The notes: generated from the letters alone by a model not told the origin. DNA of 22,918 nt from Alphaproteobacteria bacterium (GCA_018969935.1 JAGWXJ010000011.1:1-22918); one strand, 5' to 3'; positions 7,607 to 15,757 are shown, counted from the stretch's first letter. Translations and numbers: made by a program.

Positions 7607-7630
7607 TTTGGCGCAGCAAAATATGCCAAA
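7607..7630. promoter_or_regulatory. Inverted repeat TTTGGC-N12-GCCAAA at the phaC start
   Basis: TTTGGC (7607-7612) and GCCAAA (7625-7630) form a perfect 6-bp dyad spaced by 12 nt, overlapping the proposed phaC ATG at 7623. It could be a second operator half-pair in the divergent region, or chance in a short AT-skewed stretch. Confidence 0.25.
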
Positions 7631-8801
7631 GCAAAAACGGTCAAACACTGGGAATGCAGCAAGCAAAGGCGCGGGGAAAACCGTAAGGCCGCTGAATCTC
7701 CATTTATTGAATACGGCAAATGCACTGGCCGCGGCAGCTATCCCTTGGGCATCAGACCCCGCACAAAAAGAAGCCGCCCTCAAAGCCGTCAGCGACATGA
7801 CCGAACAGATGCTTGCGGGCCTCAAGGCCTATCAGGCCACGATAGTGCAGCAGGGCAGGCAGCAGCGCCAGCATGTCTGGCAGGATGGCAGTACAAAATT
7901 GTTGCAGGTAAACCCCGCCGCGGGCAACGCCGCGCCGCCTGTGCTGCTTGTACCGTCGCTCATCAACCGCCACGACATTCTGGACCTTGACGCGCAACAT
8001 TCCTTTGCCGAATTTTTGGCAGGGCAGGGATACGCGCCCTTCATACTGGAATGGGGGCAGCCCGCAGCAACCGAAAAAAAATTCCGCATTGATGACTACA
8101 TACGTAACCGCCTCTATCCCGCGCTTGAAATGCTGCACAAAAAATATGGCCCCGTGCACGTGGTAGGTTACTGCATGGGCGGCACCATGGCGGCAGGGGC
8201 GGTAGCTGCCCTCGACAAACAAAATAGTGTTCGCAGCCTTACCTTGCTGGCAGCACCGTGGGACTTCGAGGCAGGCGATAAAACAGTAGCGCTGCGCATG
8301 CATGCCTTCACAAATGCTGCGGCAGGTGTAATGGAAGCAACGGGCACATTGCCCGTGGACTGGATACAGGCGCTCTTTGCATCCATCGACCCGCTATTCG
8401 CCTTCAACAAATTCCGTGCCTTCGCCGATATGAAACCCGATAGCCCCGAAGCCCGCCGCTTTATCATAGTGGAGGACTGGCTGAATGACGGCGTAGACCT
8501 TGCGGCCCCCGCAGCGCTTCAGGCCCTGCAGGAATGGTATGTAGACAACCAGCCTTATAACGGTGTCTGGACCATCGGCAGCAAAATGGTTGATGCCGAA
8601 AACATAAAGGTGCCCACACTGGTTGTTGCTGCCAGCAACGACAAACTGGTGCCTGCACAATCCGCCCTCGCCATCGTGCAGCAAATTGACGCATGTCAAA
8701 GCATGTCGCCTGAAGTCGGGCACATTGGCATGATGGCCAGCACACGCGCGGCAAAGCTTGTCTGGCAGCCGATTGCGGATTTCCTGAACTCAGTCACATA
8801 A
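7623..8801 (+). CDS. phaC: Short poly(3-hydroxyalkanoate) synthase-like alpha/beta hydrolase
   Basis: 392 residues from ATG 7623 (MPKQKRSNTG). In-frame GTG 7542 and ATG 7575 exist upstream, but 7542 abuts the phaR ribosome-binding site and both would place coding sequence over the candidate phaR promoter. No start has a convincing Shine-Dalgarno. The alpha/beta-hydrolase fold carries the PHA synthase lipase-like box GYCMGG with Cys184 as nucleophile, Asp340 in ASNDKLVP and His367 in VGHIGMM, the expected Cys-Asp-His triad. FILEWGQP and LLAAPWDFE also fit the family. It should polymerise 3-hydroxybutyryl-CoA with release of CoA. Class I enzymes have about 560-600 residues, so this one lacks most of their N-terminal region and is closer to class III size, yet no PhaE partner is seen. 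A depolymerase or other hydrolase is possible, but Cys instead of Ser and the phaR/phaAB context favour synthase. Confidence 0.82.
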   Translation: MPKQKRSNTGNAASKGAGKTVRPLNLHLLNTANALAAAAIPWASDPAQKEAALKAVSDMTEQMLAGLKAYQATIVQQGRQQRQHVWQDGSTKLLQVNPAAGNAAPPVLLVPSLINRHDILDLDAQHSFAEFLAGQGYAPFILEWGQPAATEKKFRIDDYIRNRLYPALEMLHKKYGPVHVVGYCMGGTMAAGAVAALDKQNSVRSLTLLAAPWDFEAGDKTVALRMHAFTNAAAGVMEATGTLPVDWIQALFASIDPLFAFNKFRAFADMKPDSPEARRFIIVEDWLNDGVDLAAPAALQALQEWYVDNQPYNGVWTIGSKMVDAENIKVPTLVVAASNDKLVPAQSALAIVQQIDACQSMSPEVGHIGMMASTRAAKLVWQPIADFLNSVT

Positions 8802-8821
8802 TAGCCGCATTGCAATATATT
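8793..8821 (+). promoter_or_regulatory. Weak candidate promoter before phaA
   Basis: GTCACA (8793-8798, over the end of phaC) and TATATT (8816-8821) are 17 nt apart. Initiation near 8828 would start almost inside the following hairpin, removing only the first pairs of its stem, so the hairpin might not stop this transcript. Tentative. Confidence 0.25.
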
Positions 8822-8825
8822 CTGT

Positions 8826-8857
8826 CCTTGCCGCTTGGCGGCGGCAGGGCTATTTTT
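8826..8857 (+). terminator. Intrinsic terminator between phaC and phaA
   Basis: CCTTGCCGC (8826-8834) pairs with GCGGCAGGG (8841-8849) over 9 bp with one G-U pair and a 6-nt loop, followed by CTATTTTT (8850-8857). It starts about 24 nt after the phaC stop, so phaC and phaAB may be separate units or linked by partial read-through. Confidence 0.75.
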
Positions 8858-8888
8858 CTGCGCAGATTCTTATAAAGGAGTTTCCCTC

Positions 8889-10103
8889 ATGTCCGCTTCC
8901 AACGATCCTGTTGTTATTGTCGCAGCCAAACGCACGGCTGTAGGCGCGTTCCTTGGCACGCTAGCCGATATGCCTGCCCACCAGCTTGGCGCTACCGCCA
9001 TCAAGGCGGCCCTGGCCGATTGCGCTGTAAAGCCCGAGGAAGTGGATGAAGTCGTGATGGGGCAAATCCTTACGGCAGCGGCAGGGCAGGGCCCCGCGCG
9101 GCAGGCAGCCATGGCGGCAGGCATCCCGCAGGATAAAACCGCCTACAACATCAACCAGCTATGCGGCTCGGGCCTGCGTACGGTGGCGCTTGGTTATCAG
9201 GCCATCGTAAGCGGCGACGCCGGTATCATGGTGTGTGGCGGGCAGGAAAGCATGAGCCTCGCGCCCCACGCCATGCACCTGCGCAGCGGCACCAAAATGG
9301 GCGACGGCAACATGGTCGACACCATGATCAAGGACGGCCTGTGGGATGCCTTCAACGGCTACCACATGGGTATCACCGCAGAAAACATTGCACAAAAATG
9401 GCAAATTACCCGCGCCGATCAGGACAACTTTGCGGCCACCAGCCAGCAGCGCTGCGAGGCCGCGCAAAAAGCCGGCAAATTCGATGCCGAAATCGTGCCC
9501 GTGACAATCAAGCGCAAAAAAGAGGAAATCGTCTTCAACAAGGATGAATTCGCCCGCGCTGGCGTCACGGCGGAGGGCATTGCCGCCATGAAACCCGCCT
9601 TCAAACCCGATGGCACCGTCACCGCTGCCAACGCATCCGGCCTCAATGATGGCGCGGCGGCATTGGTACTCATGCGCGCATCGGAGGCAAAAAAACGCGG
9701 CCTGAAGCCCTTCGCAAAAATCGCATCATGGGCAACCGCGGGCGTTGACCCCGCTGTCATGGGCACGGGGCCTATCCCCGCTTCGCAAAAGGCACTCGCA
9801 AAAGCGGGCTGGACGGTAGCCGACCTTGACCTCGTTGAATCCAACGAGGCATTCGCGGCACAGGCTTGCTGCGTTGTAAAGGAATTGAAGCTCGATCCTG
9901 CCAAGGTCAACGTCAACGGCGGTGCCATCGCCATTGGCCACCCTATCGGCGCTTCGGGCGCGCGCATCCTCGTAACACTGCTGCATGAAATGGCACGCCG
10001 TGATGCCAAAAAGGGCCTTGCAACACTGTGCATCGGCGGCGGTATGGGCGTGGCCATGTGTGTTGAACGTGACGCAACAATGGAATGGAAAAAGGTGGCC
10101 TGA
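8889..10103 (+). CDS. phaA: Acetyl-CoA acetyltransferase (biosynthetic thiolase)
   Basis: 404 residues. PhaA condenses two acetyl-CoA into acetoacetyl-CoA, the first step of PHB synthesis, in the cytoplasm. The start is ATG 8889 (MSASNDPVVIVAAKRTAVGA), with AAAGGAG at 8874-8880 eight bases upstream; the frame is open further upstream but that sequence is terminator. All thiolase signatures are present: acyl-accepting Cys92 in NINQLCGSGLRT, GLNDGAAALVLM, NEAFAAQA, His351 in GGAIAIGHPIGASGAR and Cys381 in CIGGGMGVAMC. Length and the GHPIGASG motif fit the thiolase I/II family. Biosynthetic rather than degradative use is inferred from phaB only 3 nt downstream and phaC upstream. Confidence 0.95.
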   Translation: MSASNDPVVIVAAKRTAVGAFLGTLADMPAHQLGATAIKAALADCAVKPEEVDEVVMGQILTAAAGQGPARQAAMAAGIPQDKTAYNINQLCGSGLRTVALGYQAIVSGDAGIMVCGGQESMSLAPHAMHLRSGTKMGDGNMVDTMIKDGLWDAFNGYHMGITAENIAQKWQITRADQDNFAATSQQRCEAAQKAGKFDAEIVPVTIKRKKEEIVFNKDEFARAGVTAEGIAAMKPAFKPDGTVTAANASGLNDGAAALVLMRASEAKKRGLKPFAKIASWATAGVDPAVMGTGPIPASQKALAKAGWTVADLDLVESNEAFAAQACCVVKELKLDPAKVNVNGGAIAIGHPIGASGARILVTLLHEMARRDAKKGLATLCIGGGMGVAMCVERDATMEWKKVA

Positions 10104-10106
10104 GCC

Positions 10107-10832
10107 ATGACCAAAAAAGTAGCTGTCGTAACCGGCGGTACACGCGGCATCGGCGCCGCAATATCCAAAGCACTGTTGGCTGAAGGCTATGCTGTGGCCG
10201 CCTCCTACCACGGCAACATCGATGCCGCCAACGCCTTCCGCGAACAAACGGGCGCAGGCGTCTTCAAGTTCGATGTCGGCAACTACAAGGAGTGTATGGA
10301 AGGTGTATCCGCAATCGAGCGCGAGCTGGGCCCCGTATCCATCCTCGTCAACAATGCCGGCATCACCAAGGACGGCATGCTGCACAAAATGGAACCCGAT
10401 GCCTGGCACGCCGTGATGGAAACCAACCTAACGTCATGCTTCAACATGTGCCGCGCGGTTGTTGCAGGCATGCGTGAACGCAATTGGGGCCGCATCATCA
10501 ACATATCATCCATCAATGGCCAAAAAGGCCAGTTGGGCCAAACCAATTACGCGGCCGCCAAGGCAGGCATGATAGGTTTTACAAAGGCGCTGGCTTTGGA
10601 AGGTGCCGCCAAGGGCGTGACAGTCAACGCAATCTGCCCCGGTTACATCGAAACCGAGATGACAGGCGCCATGAAACAGGAAGTGCTGGATAGCATCATC
10701 CGCACCATCCCCGTAGCCCGCATGGGTAAGCCGCAGGAAATAGCGGATATTGTGGCGTTTCTGGCCTCCGACAAGGCGTCGTTTATTACAGGCGCTACCA
10801 TCACGGCCAACGGCGGCCAGTATATGGCATAA
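10107..10832 (+). CDS. phaB: Acetoacetyl-CoA reductase
   Basis: 241 residues, short-chain dehydrogenase/reductase. It reduces acetoacetyl-CoA to (R)-3-hydroxybutyryl-CoA, usually with NADPH, supplying PhaC. The Rossmann motif VTGGTRGIG is at residues 8-16, NNAG at 82-85, the catalytic Ser135 lies in NISSINGQKGQLGQTNYAAAKAG together with Tyr148 and Lys152, and CPGYIETEM follows. The SSINGQKGQ/GQTNY segment is characteristic of PhaB rather than FabG. The start ATG lies 3 nt after the phaA stop, with AAAAAGGTGG at 10089-10098 as ribosome-binding site, so phaA and phaB form one transcription unit. FabG-type ketoacyl-ACP reductase is the only real alternative and is disfavoured by sequence and context. 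Confidence 0.94.
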   Translation: MTKKVAVVTGGTRGIGAAISKALLAEGYAVAASYHGNIDAANAFREQTGAGVFKFDVGNYKECMEGVSAIERELGPVSILVNNAGITKDGMLHKMEPDAWHAVMETNLTSCFNMCRAVVAGMRERNWGRIINISSINGQKGQLGQTNYAAAKAGMIGFTKALALEGAAKGVTVNAICPGYIETEMTGAMKQEVLDSIIRTIPVARMGKPQEIADIVAFLASDKASFITGATITANGGQYMA

Positions 10833-10871
10833 CCCTTTGCCAATTCCGGCGAATGGGATACCATTTGCCCT

Positions 10872-11411
10872 ATGGCTAGAAGCGCACCCATCCTAGAACG
10901 CCGTTTTTTCCCCGAAGGTCATCTGATCATCAAGGAAGGGGAGGATGGCGATCATGCGTACATCATCCAGTCCGGCTCCGTAAAAATTACCAAGGACAAG
11001 GGCGGCAAACAGGTTGAGCTGGCCAAGCTGTCGGTTGGCGATATCTTCGGTGAAACCGCACTTTTGTTTGATGAACCGCGTACCGCCACCGTCAAGGCAA
11101 TCGAGGATTGCAACCTCATCATCATCACCCGCTCGGTGATGGAAGACAAACTCAAGGATAGCGACCCGACAATCCGCGCCATCGTCAAAATGATGAAAGA
11201 GCGCATCAAGGCCGCCAATACCGACCGCGTCGAGAAAACCGCGACCGACATCAAGGACGTCCACAAGCTTTTCAGTGACGCCTTCAAACTTGTCACCAGC
11301 TTTATGGATGTGTCCGACCGCAAGAACTTCCAGAACGAGGCATCCCCCATTATGCGCCAGTTCCTTGACCTGACGCAGACCTACCTAGAACGTTCCGGCA
11401 AATCCCGATAG
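10872..11411 (+). CDS. Stand-alone cyclic-nucleotide-binding domain protein
   Basis: 179 residues. Residues about 8-110 form a CRP/PKA-type cyclic-nucleotide-binding domain. GEDGDHAYIIQSGSVKI is followed by a phosphate-binding cassette reading F59-G60-E61-T-A63-L64…R70-T71-A72-T73-V74, with both the Glu that contacts the ribose and the Arg that contacts the cyclic phosphate. The cassette looks functional and PKA-like. The C-terminal 70 residues are helical and basic/acidic with no helix-turn-helix, so this is not a CRP-type transcription factor. It probably acts as a cAMP/cGMP-responsive adaptor, partner unknown. There is no clear Shine-Dalgarno before ATG 10872; AATGG-GATA-CCATT (10852-10865) just upstream could form a small hairpin. 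It starts 39 nt after phaB on the same strand without a terminator, so co-transcription with phaAB is possible. Confidence 0.85.
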   Translation: MARSAPILERRFFPEGHLIIKEGEDGDHAYIIQSGSVKITKDKGGKQVELAKLSVGDIFGETALLFDEPRTATVKAIEDCNLIIITRSVMEDKLKDSDPTIRAIVKMMKERIKAANTDRVEKTATDIKDVHKLFSDAFKLVTSFMDVSDRKNFQNEASPIMRQFLDLTQTYLERSGKSR

Positions 11412-11496
11412 TTCCTGCAAAATCGGCTTTTATTTCAGAGCCTTGATTCCGCCATCCAGCAACACCATAATCCCTCCATAAGCACGGAGTATGATT

Positions 11497-14400
11497 ATGC
11501 AAAAAAAGAAGCTTCTTTTAATCGGCGCAGGCGTCACCGGTACATTGGTTGCGGCCATGCTGGTCGTCCCCAGTTTCATCGACTGGAGCAAGTACCAAAG
11601 CCTCGCGCAACAGAAGCTGCGTGAAGCAACGGGCTACGAACTCGCAATAGGCGGGGCGCTCCGTATCGGCCTTCTGCCCGCCCCGCATGCAAGCGTGCAC
11701 GCCGTCACGCTCAGCAAGCCATCCGAAAAGGAAGCTTTCCTGACATTCGAGGACGCGGATGTCCGCCTCGCATTCTTCCCGCTGCTGACAGGGAAGGTGG
11801 AGGTAGCGTCCGTCACACTCGATAAGCCCGTCCTCACCATGGTCACTAAAAAGGATGGCAGCGATAACTGGAAACCAGCAACAGCAACGCAAGCCCCCCA
11901 AACCGATGCCGTAACAGGCGAGCCGATAAAGGCAGGCGCAGCCCCCGCGGTATCGATTGGCGCCCTCAAGGTGAAGGACGGCAAGGTCATCATCCGTGAC
12001 GAAAAGGCAGGCACCAGCCAGACGGTCGAACTGAAGGATCTGGCAGTCAAAGCAGATACGCTTTCAGGCCCTTTCAATGTTGATGGCGTCATCGGATACG
12101 GCAACGCGCAATTTGATACCGACATCACGACAGGCGGCTACAGCAAGGGCGAGAGCCTGCCCGTGCAACTCAATGTTGCTGACAAAAATTCACGCGCAGC
12201 CATCAAGTGGTCCGGCGTTGTTTCAACAGGCGACACCCCTGAAATGCAAGGCGAGCTGGATCTCACGTATTCCGACTTGCCGGCGGTTCTGGCGGATATC
12301 GGCTACCCCGTAACGCTGCCGATCGCGCAAACAAAAACTCGCATCACCGGTATGCTGACAGCCAGCGCCGATAAATTCGTCCTCACCAACGGCAGCGTAG
12401 ACCTAAGCGGCACGCGCATGGCCATGAAGGTCAGCGCAACCGGCCTCAAGTCAGGCCCGAAAAACATCGAGGCCGTTATCGACTCCCGCGATGTTGTCAC
12501 GCTTGACCCCGTCATCGACAGTTTCCGCGAACTCGCCAAAAAATCCGATAACAAAAAGGACGATAAAAAGGAGGGCGCAAAGGCGGTCCCCGCCAAAGCG
12601 GCAGATTACAACATCGTAGCCGCATCATTTGAGTTGCCCGCCGACATGAAGGCGGATATCCAGCTTCGCGGCAAAGGTCTTGAATACGCCAACAAGAAAA
12701 CAGGCGCCTTCGAATTCCACATGGGTGCGGATGGCGGCAAGGGCGATGCCAAGCTGGCCCTTGCTGATATCCCCGGCGGTGGCGATATCAATGTGACGGC
12801 AGGCCTTGTGGGCAAAGGTGCAATCGAGGGCAAAGCATCCCTTTCAATCGGTGCCCTGAAACAGGTCTTTGTGGACTGGCTGAAACTGGCCGATGCCAGT
12901 GCCTTTGAAAACCCGATGGTGCCTTACCGCATCGATACCGATGCCACGTTCAAGGCGCAGGGCCGCACCGTTACACTGGATGTACGCCCGCTGTCTATCG
13001 GTGAAACAAAACTCAACGGCACGATTGCCTATACCGCTGGCGCACGCCCGCTTCTTGCACTCAATCTTGATGCGAATATCTGGACGATGCCTGGCTCTAA
13101 ACCCGCAAAGGCAGCGGAAGGCGAGGGCGATGCAGATGCCGCCAAAAAAGCGGAAACCAAGAAAGCGGATTTTGAATTCGAACCGCCGCAACTGCCCTTT
13201 GACCTGCAATTCAATATTGCACTGGGCCGCTTCGTAAACGGTGACACAACCCTGACCGATGTTAAAGCCGTAGGCGCTTATAACGGCAAAGGTGTTTCAC
13301 TGACCAACGCAACCGCCAACGTAAACGGCGGCGCTGTAAGCCTTGCGGGTAGCGTGGCTGACCTCAAGGAACTCGGCGGTATTGATGTGACCGCAGGGCT
13401 CACCACCTCCGACCTCGAAAGCTTTGTAAAAGCCATGACGGGCAAACCGCTCGAGCTTTCAAAACGTGTTGGTGCCTTCAGCGGTAGCGCAAAGGCAAAA
13501 GGTGATAAATCAAAACTGAATGTCGATGCGGGCCTCAAGGCATGGGGCTTTACCGCACGTCTGGCAGGTGATGTGGCAGACCCCTTCAAGGCCGATATCC
13601 CGTCCACGGTCAACATGCGTGTGACGCACCCCAGCTTTGTGGAAGCGGTGCGCACGTTCTCGCCCGGTTTTGGTGACACGGGTGGCGCTTCAAAACCGAT
13701 TGATGTATCGGGCGTTGTAAAAATCTCTGGCAAAACCTACGAGATTTCTGGCCTGAAAGGCTCGGTGGGTAACAGCGATTTTGCTGGCAGCCTGAAAGCC
13801 GATATGGAAGGCGCTGTGCCGTCCTTTACAGCGGACCTTACAAGCCGGATGCTCGATTTGGGCGCACTGGTAGGCGTTGACAGCAAAGGAGCTGCCAAAG
13901 CCTCCTCTGGCGGTGCTGCCGTGTCATCGGCCCCGTCTTCGACCGCGGCACCATGGTCGCGCGAACCGATGGATACGGGCTCGCTCCAATCCGCAAACCT
14001 CGATATCAGCTTCAAGGCGGGCACCCTTGTATACGGCACATGGGTGCTGGGTGATGCCGCCATCGAAGTCGGCCTCAAAAACGGTACGCTCAAGGCGCCC
14101 ATTTCGGGCAATCTGTTTGGCGGCAAGTTCAGTGCCGATCTTGCGGCATCAAGCAGCGGCAAAAACACCCCGCTCTCTGTGGCCTTCAACGCCGATGCCA
14201 GCAACGTGAACGTGGCCCCCTTCCTGTCGGCATTGGCATCAACACCCAAAAAACTCGCCGATGGTACGGCCTCGGTTAAGGTTGACCTTAAAGGCGCAGG
14301 CATCAGTTCGGCAGCACTGGTATCCTCGCTTCAGGGCAAGGCCGATATCAACGCCTCCAAACCCATCATCTACGGCATGGATATCGACAAACTCGCAGCC

Positions 14401-15033
14401 GATATCGTGGAAGCATTTGATGGCGGCTGGAAAGGCGTGCTTGCAGGCTTTGCAACGGGCGGCCTTTCGGGCGGCCAGTCCGAATTCAAGGATATATCGC
14501 ACAGCTTCCCCATCGCGGGCGGCGATATGGCTGTAAAAGACTTCACGCTCCAGACTCTCAACAGCAACGCAACGGTGGTATCCAACGGCACGGTCAGTTT
14601 CAGCCGCTGGATAATGGATGTGCAGTCCGACGTAAAGGTAACCCAGCCCAAGGATGTGCCGGTGGTTGGCATGCGCCTTGCGGGCCCGCTTAATGCGGCA
14701 ACGAAGTCCATCAACTCCTCGGCGCTTGATAACCTGGTGCGCAGCAAGGTGCAAAGCGCCGTGGCCGACAAGCTTGGCGATAAACTGAAGGACAGCAAGG
14801 CAGGGGCCATCATCAACCAGTTCCTTGGTGGCGGCCAGCAACAGCAGGCACCGGCGCCTACGCCAACACCGGCGCCTGATGCTGCACCGGCAACGGCACC
14901 CACAACGCCTGATAGCGGCGCAACAGGGCAGGACGTACCGCTTCAAAATCAGGAACAGCCGCAGCAGCAACAGCCGCAACCAAGTGCGGAACAGCAGCTG
15001 CTTAACGGGCTTATCAACCAGCTGGCCCGCTAG
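11497..15033 (+). CDS. AsmA-family envelope protein
   Basis: 1178 residues from ATG 11497; CGGAG at 11485-11489 is correctly spaced for it and too close for ATG 11491. A single N-terminal membrane anchor (about 4-25, LLLIGAGVTGTLVAAMLVV) precedes the typical AsmA N-terminus (REATGYELAIGGALRIGLLP, then LAFFPLLTGKVEVASVTLDK). A very long beta-rich periplasmic region follows, interrupted by Lys/Asp/Ala-rich low-complexity linkers near residues 345-370 and 530-555. The AsmA C-terminal region (KPIIYGMDIDKLAADIVEAF…FPIAGGDMAVKDFTLQT…VVGMRLAGPL) is present and is followed by a 65-residue Gln/Pro/Ala-rich tail. AsmA/TamB/YhdP-type proteins are inner-membrane-anchored bridges linked to outer-membrane biogenesis and phospholipid transport. 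The gene is monocistronic and ends with a strong terminator. Confidence 0.88.
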   Translation: MQKKKLLLIGAGVTGTLVAAMLVVPSFIDWSKYQSLAQQKLREATGYELAIGGALRIGLLPAPHASVHAVTLSKPSEKEAFLTFEDADVRLAFFPLLTGKVEVASVTLDKPVLTMVTKKDGSDNWKPATATQAPQTDAVTGEPIKAGAAPAVSIGALKVKDGKVIIRDEKAGTSQTVELKDLAVKADTLSGPFNVDGVIGYGNAQFDTDITTGGYSKGESLPVQLNVADKNSRAAIKWSGVVSTGDTPEMQGELDLTYSDLPAVLADIGYPVTLPIAQTKTRITGMLTASADKFVLTNGSVDLSGTRMAMKVSATGLKSGPKNIEAVIDSRDVVTLDPVIDSFRELAKKSDNKKDDKKEGAKAVPAKAADYNIVAASFELPADMKADIQLRGKGLEYANKKTGAFEFHMGADGGKGDAKLALADIPGGGDINVTAGLVGKGAIEGKASLSIGALKQVFVDWLKLADASAFENPMVPYRIDTDATFKAQGRTVTLDVRPLSIGETKLNGTIAYTAGARPLLALNLDANIWTMPGSKPAKAAEGEGDADAAKKAETKKADFEFEPPQLPFDLQFNIALGRFVNGDTTLTDVKAVGAYNGKGVSLTNATANVNGGAVSLAGSVADLKELGGIDVTAGLTTSDLESFVKAMTGKPLELSKRVGAFSGSAKAKGDKSKLNVDAGLKAWGFTARLAGDVADPFKADIPSTVNMRVTHPSFVEAVRTFSPGFGDTGGASKPIDVSGVVKISGKTYEISGLKGSVGNSDFAGSLKADMEGAVPSFTADLTSRMLDLGALVGVDSKGAAKASSGGAAVSSAPSSTAAPWSREPMDTGSLQSANLDISFKAGTLVYGTWVLGDAAIEVGLKNGTLKAPISGNLFGGKFSADLAASSSGKNTPLSVAFNADASNVNVAPFLSALASTPKKLADGTASVKVDLKGAGISSAALVSSLQGKADINASKPIIYGMDIDKLAADIVEAFDGGWKGVLAGFATGGLSGGQSEFKDISHSFPIAGGDMAVKDFTLQTLNSNATVVSNGTVSFSRWIMDVQSDVKVTQPKDVPVVGMRLAGPLNAATKSINSSALDNLVRSKVQSAVADKLGDKLKDSKAGAIINQFLGGGQQQQAPAPTPTPAPDAAPATAPTTPDSGATGQDVPLQNQEQPQQQQPQPSAEQQLLNGLINQLAR

Positions 15034-15042
15034 AAAGAATTC

Positions 15043-15070
15043 AAAACCCGCCGTAAATGGCGGGTTTTTT
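15043..15070 (+). terminator. Intrinsic terminator of the AsmA-family gene
   Basis: AAAACCCGCC (15043-15052) pairs perfectly with GGCGGGTTTT (15059-15068) around a 6-nt loop, and the T-run continues to 15070. It starts 10 nt after the stop codon. Confidence 0.92.
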
Positions 15071-15074
15071 ATAT

Positions 15075-15107
15075 CATCAGTTTGAATTCAGTTTCGCTTC
15101 AGCTTCC
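15075..15107 (+). promoter_or_regulatory. Triple 11-bp direct repeat (TTCAG box) before cytochrome b561
   Basis: Three consecutive 11-bp units, CATCAGTTTGA (15075-15085), ATTCAGTTTCG (15086-15096) and CTTCAGCTTCC (15097-15107), share the core TCAG-Y-TT. A TAACGT hexamer lies 16 nt after the start of the last unit and could be a -10. Head-to-tail repeats at one helical turn are the standard site for OmpR/PhoB-family dimers, and such a regulator is encoded at 16948. A matching box precedes the cupredoxin gene. Confidence 0.6.
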
Positions 15108-15149
15108 CGCCCTAACGTGGAATAATCCTTACATAGGATAGGAGATTCC

Positions 15150-15674
15150 ATGCAAACCATTCTCAAATACACGGCACCATCCCGCTTGCTTCACTGGCTT
15201 ATGGCCCTGCTGATTGCCGCTATGTTTACAACCGTCTGGGTTGCCGAGGACGCGCCCGAGTGGCTGGACCACACGCTCGTCAACATGCACAAAAGCTTCG
15301 GGATTGTACTTCTGGCCCTTATTGTTATCCGCATTGTGGCCCGTGTGGCATCCCCGCGCGTTGAGCCCATCAAGGCATCCCCTGCCATTCAGAAGGGCTC
15401 TCACGCTGTCCATGGCATTTTGTATCTGCTTTTAATAGCCATGCCGCTTTCCGGCTGGGCTTTCGTGTCTGCCTTCGGCCGTAAAATCGATTTCTTCACC
15501 CTGACCGAGCTTCCTGCCATCCTTGATACCAACAAGGAACTCGGCAAAGCCATCAAGGAATTCCACGAGATAGGCGCAAATCTGGTTCTGGTGCTGGTGA
15601 TTGCGCACGTTGCCGCCGCCGCGTACCACCATTTCCTCCTCAAGGACAAACTGATGGACCGCATGCTCCCCTAA
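15150..15674 (+). CDS. Cytochrome b561 (prokaryotic dihaem quinol oxidase-like)
   Basis: 174 residues, four predicted transmembrane helices (about 12-30, 48-66, 86-106, 143-162). RLLHW at the N-terminus and histidines at 15, 47, 85/88 and 153 (AHVAAAAYHH) are the expected haem b ligands of the CybB/b561 family, which moves electrons from quinol to an external acceptor such as superoxide. The ATG at 15150 has AGGAG at 15140-15144. It has its own regulatory region (TTCAG direct repeats) and its own terminator, so it is monocistronic. The same box upstream of the cupredoxin operon suggests joint control by the downstream two-component system. Electron acceptor unknown. Confidence 0.9.
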   Translation: MQTILKYTAPSRLLHWLMALLIAAMFTTVWVAEDAPEWLDHTLVNMHKSFGIVLLALIVIRIVARVASPRVEPIKASPAIQKGSHAVHGILYLLLIAMPLSGWAFVSAFGRKIDFFTLTELPAILDTNKELGKAIKEFHEIGANLVLVLVIAHVAAAAYHHFLLKDKLMDRMLP

Positions 15675-15700
15675 TTCATAGGCAGTACCCCAACTTCAAA

Positions 15701-15728
15701 AGCCGCGGATATGCCCGCGGCTTTTTTT
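15701..15728 (+). terminator. Intrinsic terminator of cytochrome b561
   Basis: AGCCGCGG (15701-15708) pairs perfectly with CCGCGGCT (15715-15722) around a 6-nt loop, followed by seven T (15722-15728). It begins 26 nt after the stop codon. Confidence 0.92.
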
Positions 15729-15735
15729 ATGCTGT

Positions 15736-15757
15736 GTTCAGCTTCGTTTCAGTTAGC
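15736..15757 (+). promoter_or_regulatory. Double 11-bp direct repeat (TTCAG box) before the cupredoxin gene
   Basis: GTTCAGCTTCG (15736-15746) and TTTCAGTTAGC (15747-15757) repeat TTCAG at exactly 11 bp, matching units 2 and 3 of the box at 15075-15107. A TATTCA hexamer at 15763-15768 is 16 nt from the start of the last unit, the same offset as TAACGT in the other copy. The box is probably bound by the response regulator encoded at 16948. Confidence 0.6.

Noticed and set aside
7542..7622. Upstream in-frame GTG/ATG starts for phaC
   Set aside because: GTG 7542 abuts the phaR ribosome-binding site, and both 7542 and 7575 would put phaC coding sequence over the phaR promoter; the added residues look non-conserved. 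Not fully excluded, as 7623 also lacks a Shine-Dalgarno.
14239..14979. Minus-strand open frame (246 codons) opposite the end of the AsmA-family gene
   Set aside because: Arg/Leu/Cys-rich shadow of the Gln/Pro tail with no ribosome-binding site or motif.
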